Source of the DNA: an uncultured Faecalibacterium sp.
Lineage (GTDB): Bacteria > Bacillota > Clostridia > Oscillospirales > Ruminococcaceae
Length of the DNA stretch: 11,069 nt
Reading direction: 5' to 3'
NCBI GenBank assembly: GCA_937915335.1
Contig: CALDLZ010000489.1
Span: 1-11,069, forward strand
Positions 1-6,382 of the stretch are shown here, in pieces. How positions within the stretch are numbered: position 1 is the first letter of the stretch; each line of letters opens with the position of its first letter. The notes under the pieces are model-generated. The model had not been told where the DNA came from and ran no database searches. It worked only from the letters and a program-made list of their open reading frames with translations. A program made the position numbers and the translations under genes.

Positions 1-2453
1 CCTGCGGCGTTCAGCATCTGCCGGGCAAAGTCCGCACTCTTGCCGGTCACGTCCGGCACCTCGGTGTGGCTGCCCTCGTAGGTATCGGTATACAGGTAGA
101 CGGTGGTGCCGTAGGGCACCTCGGTGCCTGCGCGGGGGTACTGGTAGGTAACAAGGGCGGCGGTCTGATCCGAGGTGCTTTCGGCCAGCTGGTGCTTCAG
201 GCCCTTGATATTCAGCTGCACCTGGGCGTTGCTCCACTCCTTACCCGTCAGGTTGGGCACCTTGACGGTGGTGCCGCTGCGGTCCACACCGTCGGTGGCA
301 ATGCCCAGATAGGGGGCGATCTCACTGATGATGTTGCCGACCACAGGCGCGGCCAGGATGGAGGAGTAGTCGGTGCGGGCGTTGTTGGGGTCATCCAGCA
401 TGACGTAGACCAGGATCTCCGGGTCGTTGGCGGGCAGGACAGCCGCAAAGGAGGCGACCTTCTTGTAGTCGCCGTCGGCGCGGCGCTCCATGTTCAGCTG
501 CTCGGAGGTGCCGGACTTGCCGCCGATGCGGTAGCCTGCAACATAGGCGTTGCCGCCGCCGCCCTGGGTACCGTCGCCCACCTCGTACTCCATGATCTGG
601 CGGATGGTCTCGCTGGCGCTCTCGCTGATGACCTGACGGCGGACGTTGGTGCCGATCTCCTGCACCACGTTGCCGTTCTGGTCGGTGATCTTATCCACCA
701 CATGGGGGGTGACCAGATATCCGCCGTTGACTGCGGCGGAAATGGCGGTGCACACCTGCAGCGGGGTCACGGCCATGGCCTGACCGAAGGCAGAGGACGC
801 CAGCTCAACCTCGCCCAGACGGCTCTTGCTGTAATACTGCATGAAGCTGGTCTCGTTGGGCAGATCCACACCGGTGCGCTCGGTAAAGCCGAAAGCATCG
901 AAGTAATCATAGAACAGGCTGGAGCCCACCCGCTGGCCCAGCTGGATGAAGTAGATATTGCAGCTGTTACGCAGTGCCTCGGCCAGATTCTGGGTGCCGT
1001 GCGCCTTTTTGCCGGCGCAGTGGTAGGTCTCCTTGGCCACGCCGTAGGCACCGGAGCAGGTAAAGGTGGTGTTGTAGTTGGCCTTGCCGCTGTCCACGCC
1101 CATGGCGGCAGTGATGACCTTGAACACGCTTCCGGGGTAGTACAGCTCGGTGATAGCCTTGTTCTTCCACTGGATATCGCGGTAGGTGCCGGTGTAATCG
1201 GCCTCGTCATCCACGATCTTATTCCCGTTCTCATCCCGCAGGTAGTTGCCGTTTTCATCTTTCTTGTAGATGGTGTAAAGCTCCGGCTCCGCCTGCACCT
1301 GTTCGGTCAAGTAGGCCAGATTGGCGCTGAAATCCTGCGGATTATTGGGGTCGAAATCCGGCTTGGAGGCCATGGCAAGGATGGCACCGGTCTTGACGTT
1401 CATCACGATGGCACAGCCGCGGTTCTCGACCGTGTTTGCGGCAACGGCTTCGTTCAGGTAGCGCTCCACCACCTCCTGAATATTCACATCCAGCGAGAGC
1501 ACCAGATTGGAGCCGTCCTTGGCGGCATAGGTGGTGGCGTTCTCATCGGCAATGGCGTTGCCGTAGGCATTGCGCAGGGTGATGGTGCGGCCATTCACAC
1601 CGGCCAGCGTGGATTCATAGGAGTTTTCCAGGCCGTACACGCCCTGACCGTCGGCGTTGCAGAAGCCCAGCACGGCGGCGGCGAAACTGCCGTAGGGGTA
1701 ATCCCGCTGGAACCCCTTGGAGGCCGACACCGAGATACGGCCCTTGCGCACCTGAGGGGTATCGTCCTCAGTCTGCTGTTTGCCAAGGCCCAGCTTGCCC
1801 AGGATTTTTTCCAGCGCTCCGGCAGAGGTCGTGCTCTTGCGGTGGTCCTTATTATAAGCCGCGGCGTATTCCTCAATGGAAAGCTTGATGGCATTGTTTA
1901 CCTTGGTGGCCAGCACCTGATAGGAACTGTCGCTCTTGGAGAGGGCATCGTGTACCGTCTGGTACTGGGCCTGATACTCGGCGGAGGAGGTATCCACACT
2001 GTCCAGGCTCTCGCCGTCGCCGGAGAGCAGCCGCAGGGTGATCTGGGTGCTCACCTCCTGCAGGGCGGCTTCGTCCACGGTGCGGGTCTCCTCGCCGGTG
2101 GCATCGTCGGTGTGGGTGGTATACAGGGCCGTGCTGTAAGAGGGATCGGCCCAGATGGTCCAGACCACGCTGGTGGAGGCCAGCGTGATGCCGTTGGAAT
2201 CGTAAATTTCGCCGCGGGTGGCCTGAATGGTACTGTCCAGCAGCTGCTGCTCGGCGGCGTACTGGCGATAGGTGTCGCCATCCCGGATCTGAATTTTATA
2301 CGGGCGGTGGATAACGACCAGCGCTGCGGCCGCCACAAAGAATACGGCGGCACCAAAGCTGAAATGCCGCTGCCATGCACTGAGCCGCGCGCGGGGGTCT
2401 ACCCGACGCGGACGGGCACTGTTCTTTTTGGGGTTGGAGGATGATGTCTGCAT
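1..2453 (-). CDS. Class B penicillin-binding protein (FtsI/SpoVD-like, PASTA), 3' end outside window
   Basis: This is a peptidoglycan D,D-transpeptidase that cross-links cell-wall peptides on the outer face of the membrane, most likely at the division septum. The visible 817 codons show one membrane anchor (about residues 31-48), the class B motif RGEIYD (80-85), and a transpeptidase domain with SVFK (nucleophile Ser442, Lys445), SCN (497-499) and KSG (646-648). One full C-terminal PASTA domain follows (about 728-793), and a second begins near 797 and is cut by the window edge. The ATG at 2453 is chosen because GGGAG lies 6 bases before it. The neighbours rsmH and ftsL give the usual dcw order. 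The protein is longer than typical homologues (roughly 650-720 residues), with extra hydrophilic sequence at about 105-215 and 375-432. The septal PBP role (PBP2B-like) and the sporulation role (SpoVD) cannot be separated from this sequence. Family call is firm; the subtype is open. Confidence 0.95.
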   Translation of the reverse strand, partial: MQTSSSNPKKNSARPRRVDPRARLSAWQRHFSFGAAVFFVAAAALVVIHRPYKIQIRDGDTYRQYAAEQQLLDSTIQATRGEIYDSNGITLASTSVVWTIWADPSYSTALYTTHTDDATGEETRTVDEAALQEVSTQITLRLLSGDGESLDSVDTSSAEYQAQYQTVHDALSKSDSSYQVLATKVNNAIKLSIEEYAAAYNKDHRKSTTSAGALEKILGKLGLGKQQTEDDTPQVRKGRISVSASKGFQRDYPYGSFAAAVLGFCNADGQGVYGLENSYESTLAGVNGRTITLRNAYGNAIADENATTYAAKDGSNLVLSLDVNIQEVVERYLNEAVAANTVENRGCAIVMNVKTGAILAMASKPDFDPNNPQDFSANLAYLTEQVQAEPELYTIYKKDENGNYLRDENGNKIVDDEADYTGTYRDIQWKNKAITELYYPGSVFKVITAAMGVDSGKANYNTTFTCSGAYGVAKETYHCAGKKAHGTQNLAEALRNSCNIYFIQLGQRVGSSLFYDYFDAFGFTERTGVDLPNETSFMQYYSKSRLGEVELASSAFGQAMAVTPLQVCTAISAAVNGGYLVTPHVVDKITDQNGNVVQEIGTNVRRQVISESASETIRQIMEYEVGDGTQGGGGNAYVAGYRIGGKSGTSEQLNMERRADGDYKKVASFAAVLPANDPEILVYVMLDDPNNARTDYSSILAAPVVGNIISEIAPYLGIATDGVDRSGTTVKVPNLTGKEWSNAQVQLNIKGLKHQLAESTSDQTAALVTYQYPRAGTEVPYGTTVYLYTDTYEGSHTEVPDVTGKSADFARQMLNAA

Positions 2454-2474
2454 TGCGTACTCCCGAAGAAACCG

Positions 2475-2501
2475 AAAAAGCGTGCGCTGCCGCACGCTTT
2501 T
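2475..2501 (-). terminator. Terminator-like hairpin between ftsL and the PBP gene
   Basis: A perfect 11-bp inverted repeat (GCGTGCG/CGCACGC plus four A-T pairs) with a 4-base loop occupies 2476-2501. Read on the minus strand, the stem ends in TTTTTC. It starts 12 bases after the ftsL stop codon and ends just before the ribosome binding site of the PBP gene, so it sits inside the presumed operon. It could terminate part of the transcripts or stabilise RNA ends. The structure is seen; its effect is inferred. Confidence 0.65.
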
Positions 2502-2513
2502 CGATGTTTGGTT

Positions 2514-3002
2514 TTATTTTGCCGAATGGACAGAGGCAAGGATGGTCATTGCGCCATCATGGATCAGATCGGACCACTGCCGTACAGTGGATGCCTTGCG
2601 CACCAGAACGCTGCCCTCATCCAGCCGGATGTAGGTGATCTGGCTCTGGTCGATCTTCATCAGGCCCAGACGGGTGGCTGTCTCCTCAACACTGGTGATG
2701 TTGGTGCGGCTGTTCAGCGCGCTGTTGTAGTATGTATACTGGCTCTGCTCGCTCACGAGTTCCGCCTTGGCGCTCTGGATCTGAGAGTTCAGCTCCACCA
2801 GCTGGGCTTCGCTCCACAGCAGGCTTACCGCAAAGCCCACCAGCAAAGCCGCGCCCACCAGCTGCAGCACATGCTGCATGGCTGCCCGGACGGGGTTCAG
2901 CCGCTTTTTTCCACCCTTTTCGACCCGCAGCGGGACTTTGGGCTGCGTCTGCGGCGCTCTTCTGCGCCGCACCTCTGTCATATCGTATGCTGCCTGACCC
3001 AT
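2514..3002 (-). CDS. ftsL: FtsL-like septum formation protein
   Basis: This 162-residue bitopic membrane protein fits FtsL, the small divisome protein that with DivIC/FtsB supports septal PBP activity. It has a basic cytoplasmic N-terminus (residues 1-40, rich in Arg/Lys), one membrane segment (about 42-63), then an extracellular coiled coil (about 64-95) and a short C-terminal part. FtsL sequences diverge strongly, so the call rests on size, topology and position between rsmH and a class B PBP, as in Bacillus. The start is supported by AGGAGG 8 bases upstream of the ATG. The gap to the rsmH stop is 38 bases without a visible promoter, suggesting co-transcription. Other small septal coiled-coil proteins such as DivIC are less likely at this position. 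Confidence 0.82.
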   Translation of the reverse strand: MGQAAYDMTEVRRRRAPQTQPKVPLRVEKGGKKRLNPVRAAMQHVLQLVGAALLVGFAVSLLWSEAQLVELNSQIQSAKAELVSEQSQYTYYNSALNSRTNITSVEETATRLGLMKIDQSQITYIRLDEGSVLVRKASTVRQWSDLIHDGAMTILASVHSAK

Positions 3003-3040
3003 GGTGATCTCCTCCTCACATCTCCGGGGCTGTGCTGCCC

Positions 3041-4009
3041 TCAGATTTTTTCCAAAACCCGCAGGTGGGCCGACCGGCTGCGCCGGTTCTCTTCCAGTTC
3101 CCGCGTGTCCGCTTCAATGGGTTTGCGGGTGATCAGCTTTGCCTTGGCTTTCCCGCCGCAGACGCAGACCGGGAACTCCGGCGGGCAGGTGCAGGCGGTG
3201 GACCAGCGGCGGAACTTGTTCTTGACCAGCCGATCCTCCAGCGAATGGAAGGTAATCACGCAAAGCCTTCCACCCGGGGCCAGATGCTCAAAAATGGTAT
3301 CCAGTCCTTCCTCCAGCGCGTCCAGCTCATGGTTCACTGCAATACGCAGTGCCTGAAAGGTGCGGCGGGAGGGATTTTTATTTTTCCGACGCTCGGCCGG
3401 GGGCATGGCGCTGGCGACAATGTCGGCCAGCTGCAAGGTTGTTTCAATGGGAGCGGTCTCCCGGGCCTCCACGATCTTGCCTGCGATCTGCCAGGCGAAG
3501 GGTTCCTCGCCGTAATCCCGCAGGATGCGGGCCAGCTCCTCCCGGCTCTCGCTGTTCACAAGGTCGGCGGCGGTCTCTCCCTCCTGGCTCATCCGCATGT
3601 CCAGCGGGGCATCCGCCCGGTAGGAAAAGCCTCGGGCCGCGTCATCCAGCTGGTGGCTCGAAACGCCTAGGTCAAGCAGGGCACCGTTGATCTTTTCAAT
3701 GCCCAGCTGCTCAAGAGCTTGTCCGGCATAGCGGAAGTTGATCTGCACCACGGTGGCAGGCAGGCCCGCCAGCCGGGCCCGGGCCGTCCGCACGGCATCG
3801 GGATCCTGATCCAGCGAGATGAGCCGCCCGCCCTTTTCGGCATCCAGTCGCAGGGCGATCTGCCGGGAATGTCCCGCGCCGCCCGCCGTGCCGTCAAGGT
3901 AGGTGCCCGCCGGGTCGATCTTCAGGCCGTCCAGGCACTCGTTCAGAAGCACCGGAACATGCTCAAACGAGGCCGGGTCAAAGGGCTGTGCCGTCTTTTC
4001 TGTTTCCAT
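3041..4009 (-). CDS. rsmH: 16S rRNA (cytosine1402-N4)-methyltransferase RsmH (MraW)
   Basis: This SAM-dependent enzyme methylates N4 of C1402 in the decoding centre of 16S rRNA. The 322-residue product matches the usual length of about 310-320. Visible hallmarks, in order: FEHVPVLLNE near residue 15, the SAM-binding YLDGTAGGAGHS near 37, SLDQDP, LLDLGVSSHQLDDAARGFSY, FQALRIAVNHEL, and TFHSLEDR with a Cys-rich stretch (CTCPPEFPVCVCGG) and a basic tail (SRSAHLRVLEKI). The ATG at 4009 is chosen over an upstream in-frame start at 4087 because AAAGGAGG lies 9 bases before it; an adjacent GTG at 4012 is an alternative. It is the first gene of the local dcw segment and has its own promoter. No mraZ precedes it. 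Confidence 0.97.
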   Translation of the reverse strand: METEKTAQPFDPASFEHVPVLLNECLDGLKIDPAGTYLDGTAGGAGHSRQIALRLDAEKGGRLISLDQDPDAVRTARARLAGLPATVVQINFRYAGQALEQLGIEKINGALLDLGVSSHQLDDAARGFSYRADAPLDMRMSQEGETAADLVNSESREELARILRDYGEEPFAWQIAGKIVEARETAPIETTLQLADIVASAMPPAERRKNKNPSRRTFQALRIAVNHELDALEEGLDTIFEHLAPGGRLCVITFHSLEDRLVKNKFRRWSTACTCPPEFPVCVCGGKAKAKLITRKPIEADTRELEENRRSRSAHLRVLEKI

Positions 4010-4143
4010 CACACCCAGCCTCCTTTCAAAAATCAGATAAAATCGTGTATCTGCCGCTTTTTCCGCCCGGAGCGCCTGCCCGGACAAGGGGCCTGCGGCC
4101 TGCCGGGAATTTGTTGCCCGGTTTGGCCTACTGATACGATTTT

Positions 4144-4172
4144 ATTGTAACAAAACAGGGGGCTGATTGCAA
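4144..4172 (-). promoter_or_regulatory. Sigma-A type promoter for rsmH-ftsL-PBP
   Basis: On the minus strand a -35 box TTGCAA (4167-4172) and a -10 box TACAAT (4144-4149) are separated by exactly 17 bases. The -10 is preceded by TGT, an extended -10 (TGn). The start of transcription would be near 4137, giving a leader of roughly 125 bases before the rsmH ATG. The leader holds a small hairpin (CCGGG/CCCGG at 4103-4121) and another (CAGATA/TATCTG, 4034-4053) just before the ribosome binding site. Promoter boxes are seen; use is inferred. Confidence 0.72.
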
Positions 4173-4207
4173 GGGTTTCGCTTTCGTTTTTTCTCTCAAA
4201 ATGTAAC

Positions 4208-4249
4208 AAAAAAAGCCCCTGCAAGCCGTCATTTTTGCCTGCCGGGGCT
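4208..4249 (-). terminator. Intrinsic terminator of the rsmD operon
   Basis: On the minus strand a 13-bp stem (AGCCCCGGCAGGC pairing with GCTTGCAGGGGCT, one mismatch and two G-U pairs) encloses a 10-base loop and is followed by seven T residues. It begins 35 bases after the stop codon of the coiled-coil gene. It separates that transcription unit from the rsmH promoter downstream. Confidence 0.88.
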
Positions 4250-4283
4250 GGGATGTCTCACCGGAAATTTTCACATTTTCGCA

Positions 4284-4745
4284 TCAGAGTGGTTTGCGGG
4301 GGCCCTGACGCAGGTTTGCACGGACATTTTTGACCTGCGCGGCGTTCTCCGCCATGGTCTCTTCCGTGGTCTTGAGCATATTATCACAGTAGTCGGTCAC
4401 AGTCTGGCGGACGGTGCGGGCCTCGGTCTGGGCAGCGGAGACGATCTCGCTGGCGCGCTGCTGGGCAGCCTTGACGATCTCGGCCTCACTCACCAGCACA
4501 CGGGCGCGCTCCTCGGCCTTTTTCACGATGGCCTGGGCCTGTGCGTTGGCCGATTCAATGAGCTGGGCACGGTCACTGACGATGGACTGGGCCTGCCGCA
4601 GCTCCACGGGCAGGTTCTGACGAATTTCGTCCAGGTAATCCCGGATCTGCTCCACGTCCACAATCCGCTTGCCGCCCGAAAGGGGCATTCCGGCGCTTTC
4701 CTCCAGAGTATCCTCAATGGTATCCAAAAGCTCGTTCACGTTCAT
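4284..4745 (-). CDS. Conserved coiled-coil protein of unknown function
   Basis: The product has 153 residues and no recognisable catalytic motif. After a short acidic N-terminus (MNVNELLDTIEDTLEES), nearly the whole chain from about residue 30 to 145 is predicted helical, with Ala/Glu/Gln/Arg-rich heptad-like sequence (VKKAEERARVLVSEAE and similar). This resembles DivIVA or the b subunit of ATP synthase in composition only. Similar proteins lie next to rsmD in many Clostridia and are sometimes labelled ATPase or V-type ATPase subunit H; no ATP-binding motif supports that here. No signal peptide or membrane segment is seen, so it is likely cytoplasmic. The ATG at 4745 is preferred over an upstream one at 4793 because AGGGAG lies 7 bases before it and it overlaps the rsmD stop as ATGA, implying coupled translation. 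Confidence 0.85.
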   Translation of the reverse strand: MNVNELLDTIEDTLEESAGMPLSGGKRIVDVEQIRDYLDEIRQNLPVELRQAQSIVSDRAQLIESANAQAQAIVKKAEERARVLVSEAEIVKAAQQRASEIVSAAQTEARTVRQTVTDYCDNMLKTTEETMAENAAQVKNVRANLRQGPRKPL

Positions 4746-5311
4746 TCCGCATCTCCCTCTCCGGCAGCCTGCTGAGGCTTTGTGTATTTCCACAGCAAGA
4801 CCTTGCCGTATTTATACTGTTTTTTCAGGGTCATGCCGCCCACCTCGGCGGGCAGCACCAGGCCGGTCTCGCTCTCGCAGACCACGATGCCGCCGGGTGC
4901 CAGGCACTTGTCCACACTGGGCAGGATCTTTTCCAGCGTGCCGGTGCGGAAGGGCGGATCCAGCAGCACGATATCAAACTGCTCGTGGCAGGCGGAGAGA
5001 TACCGTGCCGCCTCGCCGATGTTGACCCGGCTGCGGTCAAACACGCCGCAGGTCTTGCAGTTCTTCATCACGATGTTCACAGCGTCCCGGTTCTCATCCA
5101 GGAACACGCACCGGGCCGCACCCCGGCTCAGGGCCTCGATGCCCAGCTGGCCGCTGCCGGCGTAGAGATCCAGCACCCGGGCCCCGGGCAGATCGAATTG
5201 GACGATGCTGAACATCGCCTCCTTGACCTGATCCATCGTGGGGCGGGTGATATCAGTGCCGGGCAGTGCTTCCAGCCTGCGGCCTCGGGCTTCTCCTGCA
5301 ATAACGCGCAT
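4742..5311 (-). CDS. rsmD: 16S rRNA (guanine966-N2)-methyltransferase RsmD
   Basis: This SAM-dependent enzyme methylates N2 of G966 in 16S rRNA of the small ribosomal subunit. The 189-residue product has the typical start MRVIAGEARGRRL, then TRPTMDQVKEAMFSI (about 22-36), the SAM-binding motif VLDLYAGSGQLGIEALSRGA (46-65), an acidic LDEN (71-74) and the catalytic N6/N2-methyltransferase motif DPPF (118-121). The reading frame stays open far upstream, but the ATG at 5311 is fixed by AAGGAGG 7 bases before it and by family alignment. It is the first gene of a two-gene unit with the coiled-coil protein. In many Firmicutes coaD follows rsmD; here it does not. Confidence 0.96.
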   Translation of the reverse strand: MRVIAGEARGRRLEALPGTDITRPTMDQVKEAMFSIVQFDLPGARVLDLYAGSGQLGIEALSRGAARCVFLDENRDAVNIVMKNCKTCGVFDRSRVNIGEAARYLSACHEQFDIVLLDPPFRTGTLEKILPSVDKCLAPGGIVVCESETGLVLPAEVGGMTLKKQYKYGKVLLWKYTKPQQAAGEGDAE

Positions 5312-5384
5312 GTGTTTGCCTCCTTCTTCCGCCGCACGGGCCCCCTGCCCGTCCAGCGGTTCTTTCGTGTTTTCGTATCTCCAT

Positions 5385-5413
5385 ATTATCGTCAAAGCGC
5401 AACTCTTTGTCAA
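5385..5413 (-). promoter_or_regulatory. Promoter of the rsmD unit
   Basis: On the minus strand a consensus -35 TTGACA (5408-5413) lies 17 bases before a -10 GATAAT (5385-5390), five of six matches. It is 74 bases upstream of the rsmD start codon. It is placed back-to-back with the plus-strand promoter of the flavoprotein gene. Confidence 0.82.
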
Positions 5414-5422
5414 GGGTGCGCG

Positions 5423-5451
5423 TTGCACTCGGGGGGCAATTGTGCTAAAAT
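5423..5451 (+). promoter_or_regulatory. Promoter of the flavoprotein gene
   Basis: A -10 box TAAAAT (5446-5451) with the extended TGC before it lies 17 bases after a weak -35 TTGCAC (5423-5428). The extended -10 may compensate for the poor -35. The -35 boxes of this and the divergent rsmD promoter are 9 bases apart. The downstream start codon is at 5507. Confidence 0.6.
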
Positions 5452-5506
5452 CGGGGCAGAGCGCCGGATGTGCGGCGTGTTTTGCCCAAAAGGAGAGTAT
5501 TCGCTT

Positions 5507-6127
5507 ATGAAAGTCCTGCTCATCAACGGCAGCCCCCATGAAAAGGGCTGCACCTACACTGCCCTGTCCCTGATCGCCGAGGAGCTCAACGCCAGCGGCA
5601 TCGAAACGGAAATCCTGAACGTTGGCACCAAGCCCGTGGGCGGCTGCATCGGCTGCGGCGGCTGCGCCGCCGGCAACGGCTGTGTGTTCGGCGGCGTGGT
5701 CAACGAGGCCATTGAAAAGGCCAAGACCGCCGATGCCTTCGTGTTCGGCACGCCTGTCCACTACGCCTCCGCTTCTGGCAACATGACCAGCTTCATGGAC
5801 CGCCTGGCCTACGCGGGCGGCAAGTATCTGGCCTACAAGCCCGCCGCCATCTGCGCTTCGGCCCGCCGTGCCGGCACCACCACCACGCTGGATCAGCTGG
5901 TCAAGTACCCCGAGTTCTTCCACATGCCGCTGGTCAGCGGCTCCTACTGGCCCATGGTGCACGGCTCCAAGCCCGAGCAGGTGCTGCAGGACGAGGAAGG
6001 CTGTGCCGTGATGCGGGAGCTGGGCCGGAACATGGCCTGGCTGCTCAAGTGCATCGAGCTGGGCAGGGCCAATGGCATCGCCCATCCCGAGAACCCCCGC
6101 CGCCCGATGACCAATTTTATCCGTTAA
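5507..6127 (+). CDS. Flavodoxin-fold NAD(P)H-dependent oxidoreductase, iron-sulfur flavoprotein-like
   Basis: This 206-residue protein belongs to the NADPH-dependent FMN reductase/flavodoxin superfamily: it binds FMN and passes electrons between a nicotinamide cofactor or an Fe-S centre and an unknown acceptor in the cytoplasm. The N-terminal MKVLLINGSPHEKGCTYTAL gives the first beta strand and the FMN phosphate loop (residues 8-18). FGTPVHYASASGNMTSFMDR (about 80-99) is the second flavin-contact loop. Between them Cys47, Cys50, Cys53 and Cys59 form CX2CX2CX5C, the compact pattern that binds a 4Fe-4S cluster in archaeal and clostridial iron-sulfur flavoproteins. AAAAGGAGAG lies 11 bases before the ATG. 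It has its own promoter and is followed by a palindromic repeat that may end transcription. The substrate is unknown. Confidence 0.9.
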   Translation: MKVLLINGSPHEKGCTYTALSLIAEELNASGIETEILNVGTKPVGGCIGCGGCAAGNGCVFGGVVNEAIEKAKTADAFVFGTPVHYASASGNMTSFMDRLAYAGGKYLAYKPAAICASARRAGTTTTLDQLVKYPEFFHMPLVSGSYWPMVHGSKPEQVLQDEEGCAVMRELGRNMAWLLKCIELGRANGIAHPENPRRPMTNFIR

Positions 6128-6145
6128 ACTTCATACAGCTTTTCA

Positions 6146-6254
6146 AGCCCTCTCAGTCTCGCTGCGCTCGCCAGCTCCCCCAGAGGGGGAGCCAACAGCA
6201 ATTGCCTCTCCCTCCGGGAGAGGTTGCATTGCATCAGCAAGGCCGGAGAGGGCT
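6146..6254 (+). repeat. MITE-like palindromic repeat, copy A (possible terminator)
   Basis: This 109-bp element starts and ends with a 9-bp inverted repeat (AGCCCTCTC at 6146-6154, GAGAGGGCT at 6246-6254). It holds two perfect 8-bp hairpins: GCTCCCCC/GGGGGAGC (6174-6192, loop AGA) and CCTCTCCC/GGGAGAGG (6205-6223, loop TCC). Six T residues (6258-6263) follow, so it may also terminate the flavoprotein transcript 18 bases after that stop codon. Its reverse complement matches copy B at 8873-9028 in several blocks, including GGGAGAGGCAATTGC, TTGGCTCCCCCT, GGGGGAGCTGGC and GACTGAGAGGG. It encodes no protein. Such elements are familiar in gut Clostridia. Confidence 0.85.
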
Positions 6255-6382
6255 GTCTTTTTTCAATTTTAATTCTATTTTCTGCAAAAACGGAAAAAAC
6301 AAGGGGTCTGGTGCTTTTTTCGTTCATAACTTTGTGGTAGCATAAGACTAAGAATTTTTGTTTTGTGCAACGGAGACAGGCT
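6255..6382 (+). other. AT-rich leader before the GH2 gene
   Basis: These 128 bases between repeat copy A and the GH2 start codon are clearly more AT-rich than the genes around them and should hold the GH2 promoter. I could not find a convincing pair of -35 and -10 boxes at proper spacing. No clear operator palindrome or catabolite-repression site is visible, and no open frame of note is present. Confidence 0.5.

Noticed and set aside
66..2444. Long open frame of 792 codons on the plus strand
   Set aside because: It lies exactly opposite the PBP gene. Its product is a Gly/Val/Leu/His-rich sequence without any domain, as expected from the complement of GC-rich codons. The minus-strand frame has all PBP motifs.
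2508..3670. Overlapping plus-strand frames opposite ftsL and rsmH
   Set aside because: Composition and lack of domains mark them as shadows of the minus-strand genes.
4010..4087. N-terminal extension of RsmH to 4087
   Set aside because: The extra 26 residues are unlike the family, no ribosome binding site precedes that start, and an excellent one precedes the ATG at 4009.
5312..6085. Upstream extension of the rsmD frame to 6085
   Set aside because: The frame happens to stay open through the promoter region and opposite the flavoprotein gene. A strong ribosome binding site and the family N-terminus fix the rsmD start at 5311.
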